Assembly: GCA_905203995.1 (NCBI GenBank)
Contig: CAJKXZ010000010.1
Span: 1 to 41,261, forward strand
Length of the DNA stretch: 41,261 nucleotides
Direction: 5' to 3'
From: an uncultured Methanomassiliicoccus sp.
GTDB taxonomy: Archaea > Thermoplasmatota > Thermoplasmata > Methanomassiliicoccales > Methanomassiliicoccaceae
The notes below the pieces were generated by a model that was not told the origin of the DNA, did not search any database, and saw only the letters and a program-made list of their open reading frames with translations. Shown piece by piece: positions 1-12,000 of the stretch. Both the position numbers and the translations under genes were made by a program. Position 1 is the stretch's first letter. Every line of letters begins with the position of its first letter.

Positions 1-1
1 T

Positions 2-3000
2 AAATTTGACTTTAATACACCAATTATTTCAAATCTAACATTATCTGCTAAATGGTCAATATACTATGAGGCATCAGATTCACAAGCAACCGTCGAATTA
101 TCAACAGACTCCAATACTGCTCAGGAACAAATAGAGCAGTTAGTTTCTAATGGTAAAATTGAACTTGTTAACACTAGTGCTAATGAAAAAGTAAACGAAG
201 TCATCATTTCCAGTGAAGTTTTAGGCCAGGTTCAAAAGGCTCAATCTGATGATCCTAAGCAAAAGAAAGATGTGATAGTGACAACTGCTCAAGGTTCGAT
301 TGCCTTATCTTCAAATGTTGTCGATCAGCTCATCTCTACGGCACAGTCTTCTACAGGCAACCAGCAAGACAACTCAGATATTTCTATAACAATCACTGCT
401 GATAATGAACAAGATAACCTTTATCATATCACTATCAAGACTAATGACGATACACCCGTCACTAAATTCTCTGAACCAATTACTATCTCTATACCTTACA
501 CCAAACAAGAAGGAGAGAACCCTCAGGATATTGCTGTTTATTACATCAAGGGTAACGAAAGAATCTTGGTTCATGGTACTTACTCTGAAGAAACAAAATG
601 TGTAGAGATCACAACAAATCACCTTTCAACTTATGAAATTAAAAACACTGCGCAATATGCAGTAATCTTTGACAGCAATGGCGGTACTCTTAGTATTGAG
701 GATCTTCTCAAGTATTCAGGACTGGAGTTTAATTCAAAAATAGTCCAGCCAGCAAATCCCACAAAAGATGGCTACACCTTTAAAGGCTGGTTCAAAGATA
801 AAGATTGTACACAAGCATGGAACTTCGATAGCGACACTGTCCGCGGTGAAAGCTATGAGATAACCTTGTATGCTAAATGGACACCAATCTCCTACGAGAT
901 ATCATACAATCTCGATGGTGGAGTTAATAATTCTAACAATCCTGCAAGCTATACTATTGAAAGTGACACCATTACCTTGCAATCACCAACTAAGACTGGG
1001 CATACCTTCTTAGGCTGGTTTGATAAAAACGATCACAAAGTAACTTCCATTGTCAAAGGCTCAACGGGCGATCTTCAACTTACTGCTATGTGGGAAATCA
1101 AGCAGTATACTGTCACCTTGGCTTCCGGTGAAAATTACACCTTAGAACCGCTTGCTAAAAACGCTTCAACTGTTAATCACGGCGATAATTTTTCATTTAC
1201 CGTTGCTGATACGCCGGAAGGCTCCTTAAACTTAGCAGTTAAAGCCAATGGCCAAATAATCACGCCTGCAAATGGCATCTACACCATTACTAACATCACA
1301 GAAGATCAAATCGTGACTGTTGAAGGTGTTAATTCCACTAATTACAAAGTTACCTTTGTTCCTCATGAAGGATACATTGCAAACTCAAGCAGCGATACTG
1401 TCGCTGCCGGTGAGTCATTCTCCTTTACCATCGAGCTCACTGACGCTTATAGCCAAAGTTCTGCAATCGAAGTAATGGCGATCGGTTATGGTAAGCTAAC
1501 TGCGCAGAATGGCATCTATACGGTTGCTAATGTCAACGCAGACCTTATCATTTATCTCAACGGCCTGCAAAAGAACACTTACACAGTTACCTTCGATTAT
1601 GACAACGGTTCGGACGCAGTAACTCAGCAGATAAAGCACGGCGATAAAGTAAGCAAGCCGTCAACTCCAGTTAAGACTGGATACCTCTTCGAGCAATGGA
1701 CTGCAGGCGAGACAGAATATGATTTCAACACGCCGGTAACCAGCGATCTCCTGCTTAAGGCTAAATGGAACGCGTTGACTTCTGCATACTATGTACACAT
1801 TTATCAGGAAACCTTGAATAAAGGTGATTATACCTTACATTCGGTAACACGACAATCCGGAACCACTGATTCAGAGCTAACACCAAGCGATTTATATCAG
1901 TTCGAAGGTTTCAACTATAATTCAGAAAAATCAATTAATGATTCAGATAAGACGATCAAAGCCGACGGTTCTTCGATCTTAAAAATATATTATGATCGTA
2001 ACAGTTATGATCTGACTTATATGAATGGTGACGCCACCGTCTCAAAAACTTCGAAGAGATATGGCGAAACCATTTTACCACCAATCTCCGTCACACAAGA
2101 GGGATATATTTTATCGGGCTGGTATGAAAGTGACCCCGAAACGCCCTATCTGTTCTCCATCATGCCTGCCAAGGATGTTACCTTATACGCCAACTGGATA
2201 AAAATTTACAAAGTAACCTATGATGCGAACGGCGGTAGCGGTGAACTTCCACTGACTGTTGGTTATGCAGCAAACACAACCATCTATGTCTTTGGTCCCG
2301 GTTACCCAACAGAAGGTTCATATCAACTTACTAGAGAAGGCTACACCTTCGGTGGATGGGCATATGATGGAGTTGTATATCATCCAGGTGAGAAGCTTAC
2401 AGTAGTTGACACCAACGTCACTTTAACAGCCGTCTGGATTCAAACCATCTTTGATATTGAATTAGATAAAAATATTACGGGAGGATCAGTCTCCTTCAGC
2501 AATAATCACGTAGCTGCCGGCACGGAGATAGTTATTACCGTAACTGCCAATCCTGGTTATGAATTAGAATCATTATCGGTAAAAACTGTCAATGGTAGTG
2601 AAATTACTCTTGTTGATAACAAATTCACCATGCCCGAGAGCAATGTTATTATTTCGGCAATTTTCACTCCTCTCGACTACACCATCACCTTTGTTGATTG
2701 GAACAATTCAGTAATCTCTTCTGAAACATATCATTACGGAGATACTGTAAACATTCCCGACAATCCACAGAGGGATGCTGATGAAAAGTACACATATGCT
2801 TTCGTATCGTGGACACCAGCAGTTGTTACCGTAACCGAAGATGCAACTTATCAAGCGGTATATGCGCCGACTTTGATTGAATACGACATCACTTACGAAT
2901 TAGACGGCGGAATTAACTCTGCGGATAATCCTGCTAGTTACAATTATGAATCAGCAGCAATTCTCCTCAAAGATCCCGTCAAAGAAGGCTATAACTTCCA

Positions 3001-6000
3001 AGGCTGGTTTACTGATGCTGACTTCATTAACAAAGTAAGCACCATTGCCGCAGGAACAACCGGCAATCTCACACTCTACACTAAATGGGACATCAATACC
3101 TATCAGGTCACATTCCATCCCAACAACAATAGCAAGGAATATACAGCAAATGTGATTTTTGAAGAATTAGTACCTTCACAAGATGTCTCAAAAAAGGGCT
3201 ACACTTTAGAAGGCTGGTATACTGATGCTGATCTGACTAACAAATGGGATTTCACAACCGACACAATGCCGGCTGAGAACATTGATCTCTACGCTAATTG
3301 GACTCTTGATACATACACCATCAACCTCTACAATGGAGATGAGTTATTCAAGTCAATAGAATATACGATCGAGACAGGACCCATGGATCTCCCTGAGATC
3401 TCGCAGGAAGGTTACACGTTCACCGGCTGGTTTGAAAAAGGTTCATCATCAGAATTCTTCTATTCGCCGGGAGTAACTGTCGGCGACATTGATGTCTATG
3501 CGAATTTAAAGATCAACCAATATACCATCACCTTTGATAGCAACGGTGGTTCCAATGCGGGATCAGTCACTCAAGATTATGATTCTACTCTTGGCCCACT
3601 TCCTACACCAACCTATGATGGACATAAGTTCCTAGGCTGGTTTGAAGACAATGGAACTTTCAGCAAGGAGTTCACGGCAACAACGATGCCGGCAAAAGAC
3701 ATTACACTCTATGCAAAATGGGAGCTCAATAAGTACACATTAACAATCAATTATGTTGATAAAGATGGTACACAGCTTCATGCAGCTTATAGTGACGTAT
3801 TAGAACACGGAACAGAATATTCCATATCTTCACCAGCAATCACCAATCTGCTGCCTGATAAAACAATTGTCGCCGGCATCATGACCAGTAATCTTACAGT
3901 TATGGTAACTTATGCGGCAGACTATGTAGCCAACCTCGGCAGCAACAATTTCCAAACGCTGGAAGAAGCTTTAGCGGCAGCAGTCGCCGGCGACAAAGTA
4001 ATCCTCATTCAGGATTACACACTCGCGCAGAACGTTACTGTACCAAAAGATGTCTTCTTAGTCTTACCATGTGCTGCTGACGATCAAGGTTATGATTTAA
4101 CGGCTATTTATGAGAAAGTGCACAATCCCGACGGAACTTCAATTTCTAGAGAAGATCTGAGCGTTCTTTATCGCACGTTGACTATTCCTTCAGATGTAAT
4201 ATTAAATGTTGAGGGACAAGTCCTAGTCAATGCTGTAACCGGCAGACCGGCGGCAGGCCACTTTGATATGGACATTACCGGCGGTTATGCACAGATCCTT
4301 CTCGAAGGAAACATCATTGTTAAATACGGAGGTATTCTCGAAGTCTGTGGTTATGTCACTGGCAATGGACAAGTAACTGCCGAAGCCGGTGCAGAAGTCA
4401 GAGATATGTACATTGTGCAAAATTGGAGAGGAGGTTCACAGGCATTTGAAATATTCCCTGACATCTACCCTTATAGTGAATACAACTGTCACAATATTCA
4501 ATCTGATTTATTAGTTAATTCAGGAGCATCTCTATTGGGCAATGTGAAAATGTATGCTCAAAATTCATACCACTACACTCGTTTCCCACAAGTTAATAAC
4601 GATAATGGTATGATTAGGTTGAATGATGGTGCACACCTGCTGAAAAGCTATGATGCCGATGTGCAAAACGGGTCCTCACCGCTCGATAAGGGAAGAACGA
4701 CAATTGAAATATATGGTGGAGCTAAGTTCAGTCACAGCACCCTCATGATCGTGGGTCTGCAGCTATCTACCAAGGCATTTATCTACCCGATCGATGGAGA
4801 TCTTTCATTTGGCCTGCATGATGGTGACTATGTTATTGAAAACAGTTTCAAAGCATTAACTGGCGTTGAAGTCACACTTTATGAAAATTCTTCACTAACG
4901 TTGAACGCCACGTATTACGATGGCGATAAATATGTTGGGAATACGCTAGTGCTTTATGATGAATTTAATGATGTAGATAATACTAGTACTACTGAATATC
5001 CGATTAGGCCCGCTGCTACTCTTAGGCTGATGGACAACTCAACTTTCAACATCTATGGGAATTTTGCAGGCACAATCTGTTTCGATGGAATGCTTGGAAA
5101 TGCTATTGTAAATGCTAACGACGCGCTGTCGCTAGAGATCGACACAATCGAAGCCAATGGGTATTTAAAAGATGCACCAGAAGATTATCCTAGGTTTGTA
5201 AATCTTCATTTCGAAACTAAATATCAATACGCAATTTCCTTCAATTCCAACGGAGGCTCTGAGCAATCGCCAATAAAATATTTTGTTGGAGATGAGATTG
5301 AATTGCCTACTCCCGAAAAAACAGGAAGTCTTTTCGTCGGCTGGTACCTAGATGTTGCTCTAACGCAGTTGTGCAATCCCGACGACATCACTTCTGGAAA
5401 CATCACCCTCTATGCTAAATGGGATGTTTCAAAGTATACTGTCTCATTTGTATCAAACGGCGGAAGTTCGGTAGCGGATCAGATAATCAATCACAACGAG
5501 GCTGCTGAAAAGCCAAATGATCCTACTCGCTCAGGCTTTAAATTCATTGCCTGGTATGCTGATCAAGAATTAACGGAAGTGTATGATTTCACCACTTCCA
5601 TCACTGGAAAGACAACACTCTATGCTAAATGGGAGGCCATTGAGTACACAATATCCTTTGTTACTAATAATGAGGAAACTCTTGAGGCTGTGAAATACAC
5701 AACCGCTGACAATTCCTTATCACTCAAGGAGCTTAGCAAAACGGGATATGACTTCCAGGGTTGGTATCTCGATGAGGATCTGACTTCTCTCTTTACTTTC
5801 AAACAGTATGAGACAGTCGGCAATCTGACTCTTTATGCCAAATGGAGCCCAACTGCTTACACTATAAAATATTATGATGGAATACAGTTGAATCTTGCAC
5901 CAAATAGCTACTCGATTGAAGAAACTGTAACTCTGCCAACACCGGAAAAAACTGGATACGTCTTTGCCGGTTGGCATGAAAAATCAGACTTATCTGATGA

Positions 6001-9000
6001 AGCTGTCTTCACAATCAGTAAAGGAACAAGTGGCAACAGGTCCTACTATGCATCTTGGACAGCTGAGCCGTTTGCCATCATTTATTTCGATGGTAGCAAT
6101 ACTCTCAGTTTATCGCCCAATACCTATACAATCCTTGAAAACGTTGTTCTCCCCACCGCAGCTAAAGATGGTTACACCTTTGGCGGATGGTACAACAATG
6201 CCGATTGCACGGGAAACAAGATTACTTCCATACCGATTGGCAGTTCGGGCGCTAAGGTCTTCTATGCTAAATTCACTGCTAACCAATACACAATTTCCTT
6301 CAACAGCAATGGTGGATCTGCAGTAGGGAACATCACTGCCGATTATGGTACAAGCATCGACGAACCAGCCGCTCCAGTCAAGACTGGTTACACCTTTGCT
6401 GGCTGGTACAAAGATGCTGAATTTACACAAACGTGGGACTTTGCAGCAGACACCGTTCCGGTCAATGGAACAACACTCTATGCCAAGTGGACACTTGAAG
6501 TCTACACCATTGATTTCTACAAAGATAATGAATTAGTTAAATCGGTAAAATATTCAGTTGAGTCCGATTCAATTGAGATGCCCTCAGTGTCTAAGGAAGG
6601 TTACACTTTCGACAACTGGTATTTAGCGGCTGCGATCAAACCCTTCGAATATGTTAAAGGAACAACCGTTGGTGATTTCGACCTTCATGCTAGCTTTATT
6701 ATCAATCAATACACAATTTCCTTCAACAGCAACGGCGGAACTGGTGTAACAGCAATCACCACCTATTACGGCATAACCATCGACGAACCAACTGCTCCAG
6801 TCAAGACTGGTTACACTTTCGCCGGCTGGTTCAAAGATGCTGATTGTCTAACTGCCTGGAATTTCGAAGTAGATACCGTCCCCGCTGGTGACACAACACT
6901 GCATGCCAAGTGGATTGCCAACTCCTACACCGTCGTCTTCCATGCTAACAATGGAACAGACGCTACAACATCTCAGAACTTCAAGTATGGCGAAGCTCAG
7001 AACTTAATGGTAAATACCTTCACTAAAGAAGGTTATAACTTCCTAGGCTGGTCTGAGTCTTCAAGTGGAGATGTAAAATACGCAGACAAACTCTCAGTAA
7101 CTAATCTCACTGCCGACGACAATGGAACAATTGACCTCTATGCCGTCTGGACTGCGCAGATTTTCTCAGTAATCTACAACAATAATGGCGGCGAAGGAAG
7201 CATTGAAAACACTTCTGCCACTTATGATTCAACAGTCGTTCTCAATAACGGAGCCAACTTCAGCAGAGTGGGACACAGCCTTACTGCTTGGAACACTATG
7301 ACAGACGGTTCAGGTAGAGAATATGCTTTAGATTACAAATTTGAACCTTGGAAATTAACTGAAAATCTCACACTGTATGCACAGTGGACAGTAAATTCCT
7401 CTACAATCTCCTTCAACAGCAATGGTGGAACAGAGGTAGCAGCGATTACGGCCAATTACGACACAACCATTGCTGCACCCACTGCTCCCGAAAAAGAAGG
7501 TCACACCTTCGCTGGCTGGTACACTGATGAAGCTCTAAAGAACGAATATATCTTCACGACAATGCCGGCTGAGAGCATCACACTCTATGCTAAATGGACT
7601 GTGAATCAATACACTGTAACTTACAAAGTGAATGGTGAGAAATATAAATCATACGAAATAGATTATGGTGAAGCTGTAACCAAACCTGCTGACCCGACTA
7701 AGACTGGCTATACTTTCAAAGACTGGGGTGCAGAGATACCAGCAACAATGCCGGCTGAGAATCTTACCTTCAACGCGGTCTTTGATATCAACCAATACAC
7801 CATCACATATTGGATCGATAATGAAAAAGTTGAAACTCAAACCTATAACTTTGGCGCGACTATCACCGCGTATCAACCAGCCAGTACTGAGGGTAAGACT
7901 TTCTCAGGTTGGAGTCCCGAATTGCCAGAAACCATGCCGGATCGTGATATAACAGTCTCTGGATCTTTCAACGCCAACACCTACACCATAACCTACTATG
8001 TTGACGAAAATCAATATGGTACTCCTCTGTCCGTTGAATTTGGAGAAACAATAACTCCAATGGACCAACCGACTAAAGAAGGTCATACTTTCTCCGGCTG
8101 GGTCTGGTATAAAGTTGAAAATGGAGCAGAAACAGAGTTGGAGACAGCCCCAGCAACCATGCCCGCCTGCAATCTAGCAGTGAGAGGCTCGTTTACCATC
8201 AACACTTACGAAGTAACATTCCATCCCAACAATATTGATAAAGATTCGACTGTACCTGTTAACTATGGCAGTTTAATCGAAGTACCATCAGTATCTGCAA
8301 AAAAGGGTTACACTTTAGAAGGCTGGTGTACTGATGTTAATCTGACTAACAAATGGGATTTCACAACCAACACAATGCCGGCTGAGAACATCGATCTCTA
8401 TGCTAATTGGACTCTTGATACATACACCATCAACTTCTACAACGGTACCGAGTCAGTAACTTCAATAAAATATACGATCGAGACAAAATCTATGACTCTC
8501 CCCGAAATCTCGCAGGAAGGTTACACGTTCACCGGCTGGTTTGAAAAAGATTCATCCTCAGCATTCTTCTACTCGCCTGGAGTAACCGTCGGTGACAAAG
8601 ATCTCTATGCGAATTTAAAGATCAACCACTACACCATCACCTTCAACAGCAACGGTGGTTCAAACGTGGGATCAATCACTCAGGATTATAACACCAATCT
8701 TGACCCACTTCCTACACCAACTTATGATGGCTATAAGTTCATGGGCTGGTTTGAAGACAACGGAACATTCAACATCGAATTCACGGCAACAACGATGCCG
8801 GCTGGGGACATCACGCTCTATGCTAAATGGGAGGCAATCAGCTACAGCATCACTTATGAATTAGATGATGGAAAAAACAACTCAGCCAATCCAACCAGTT
8901 ATACCGTTGAAACCGCAACAATAACTCTTCAAAATGCAACAAAAGAAGGCTATACCTTCGATGGTTGGTACAGTGATAAAAAGCTAACAGAACTTGTGTC

Positions 9001-12000
9001 GCAGATTGCAACAGGAACAACTGGTAACTTAACCTTCTACGCTAAGTTCACGCCCAACACATACACAGTTATCTTCAATGCTAACGGCGGAACCGGCACT
9101 ATGGAAAATCAAGAATTCACCTATGACGTAGCTCAGAATTTAGCTCCGAACACCTTCACTAAAGATGGTTATGACTTCCAAGGTTGGTCTGAGTCTTCAA
9201 GTGGAGATGTAAAATACGCAGACAAGGTCTCAGTAACTAATCTCACTGCCAACGACAATGGAGCAATCAATCTCTATGCTGTCTGGCAGATCAATGAATA
9301 CACGATCTCTTTCAACAGCAATGGTGGATCAGCAGTAGATAAAATCACGGCCAATTACGGCACAACCATTACTGCACCTACTGCTCCCGAAAAAGAAGGT
9401 CACACCTTTGCTGGCTGGTACACTGATGATGCTCTAAAGAACGAATACACCTTCACGACAATGCCGGCTGAAAGTATCACACTCTATGCTAAATGGACTG
9501 CGAATCAATATACCATAACTTTCAACAGCAATGGTGGAACAGAGGTAGCAGCAATCAATGCTGATTACGGCACAAAGATCGCTGAACCAACAGCTCCTGC
9601 CAAAGACGGTTACAACTTTGCTGGCTGGTACAAAGATGCTGAATTTACACAAGCGTGGGACTTTGCAACAGATACTGTTCCGGTCAATGGAACAACACTT
9701 TATGCCCAATGGACTGCCGAGGAATACACCATAACTTTCAACAGTGATGGTGCCGGTGCAATCGATAGTATTACCTATACAATTGGCAAGATGGTTGATC
9801 TATTAACACCTGTGAAGACTGGTTACACCTTCATCGGCTGGTACAATGGAAATCAAGAGTTCACCTATGTGGCAGGAACAACTATTGGAGATTATAACCT
9901 CACAGCACACTGGGAAGCAACAAACTATGCAATTATTTACAAAGATGGAGAAAATACAATCTCCGGTCTGCAACCTGATTCGTACACCTACGAAGCTGCT
10001 AAAACATTAGCGACTAATGCAACTAAAGAAGGCTATACCTTTGGTGGTTGGTATGAGACCATTGATTGTATGGGAGCACAAGTAACAGAAATTCCCGCAC
10101 AGTCCGTAGGAGACAAGACTTTCTACGCTAAGTTCACGCCTAACAAATACGCAGTTATCTTCAATGCTAACGGCGGAACCGGCACTATGGAAAATCAAGA
10201 ATTCACTTATGATGTAGCTCAGAATTTAGCTCCGAACACCTTCACTAAAGAAGGTTATGACTTCCAAGGCTGGTCTAATCCCGATACAGAAACGAACTAT
10301 GCGAACACACAGAATGTGACAAATCTTGTACCCAGTGGATCAATTACACTTTATGCTGTCTGGGGGCCTACAAGTTACAGCATCAGCTACAACCTGAATG
10401 GTGGCAGCGTTTCTTCTGATAATCCGCTTAATTATACAATTGAATCAGATACAATAACGCTTACCAACCCTACCCAAGTTGGATATACTTTTGCTGGTTG
10501 GACTGGTACAGACCTTGCCAAAGCCCAAATGACCGTTGAGATTGCAAAAGGTTCTATTGGCAACAGAGAATATATTGCGAATTGGACTGCTAATACCTAT
10601 ACTGTTCATTTTGAAGGGAATGGGGCGACAAGCGGTTCAATAAGAGATCAGAAGTTTGTCTATGGTGAAGAACAAGCACTTACTGAAAATTCCTTTGTAA
10701 AGGATGGACACACTTTCGTTGGCTGGTCTGAAACCGCAGAGGGCTCGAAAAAGTATGATAATCAGCAGCCTGTAGTAAATCTTACTTCTACCAATGGTGG
10801 AAAAGTAACACTCTATGCGGTCTGGAGCATCAACCATTACCAAGTAACACTCCCGAACAATGAGCTTGCAGGAGTGACATACACTGTGGAAGTGGCAGAT
10901 GGTTACGATCCCAGCTCAATTGCATATGGAGGTGATTTTAAATTTACAATTACCTTCAATGGCAGCTTAGGATCTAACAACCCGGTAATTGTATTTGGAG
11001 ATAGCAATATCAATGCTTCATCATCCACAGGAAACACCTACAACTTTACCATCTCGGCTGTTACAGGTAATCTTCAATTGTCTGTGAGTCTGGTCAATAA
11101 TCCTACCGCGGCTTTAGAAAAATTAGTTAATAATGATACCTCGGTAGATTATCATCTCAGCCTCAGCGGTACCACACTAACAGTTTCGATCATCAATCCC
11201 AAGGTTGACGCAGCAGGCTTAATCAGTAAGATTTCAGAAGCGACTGGCGGACAGACAATCGCCGCCAACAGCGATTCAGGAAGAACTGATGCCGCTTCGA
11301 CATTCTTAGCTTATCTGCCGAATGATAATACCTTATGGGCTGATAATCTAGCAGAATATGCAGTTGAACTATCGGGATATAGAATCATCTTCAAACAAGA
11401 CTCTGACGCAGTTGAAGAAGCGAAGTTAACCTACTTCCTCCAAATCGAGCAGTTATGTAGGTTAGCTCGTGATGATCTTAGCTCTGCAATCCTCTCAGCC
11501 TACATTGGTATGGAAAATGATGAAAAATATTTCAAAGTCATCTCCAAAAATGACAATGAAACATTCTTCAATGGTTTAATGGCGAATTTTTCCGTGCCTT
11601 TTGCTCTAGTTGGCCATCCTGATGCAGTTTATGGCTGCTATACTATGGACCAATCATTCACAACGGCTAAGGTAAGAATTGGAATCGATCGAGCCATAAA
11701 TGATCAATACAATCTGTATAGCGACGCTATGAAATTATTGAAAAATATGAACGTCCCCATAACTGGCATGAATGGTAAGATCTCTCAAGCATTTATGGAC
11801 GATGGAACTGGGTATGGTGGCTATGGGCAGTACTACTGCACTTCAAGTGAAACGGGTATCCGTTATACAGATGTCTATCATCTTTCCTTCGATCACTATG
11901 ATGTCAGTAAATATGGGCACCATTCATTAGTTGTCGACAACTCTCTAAGTGGCGTCACAACCAAACATCTTGGTTATGGACCGAACGAATCATTGGATGA

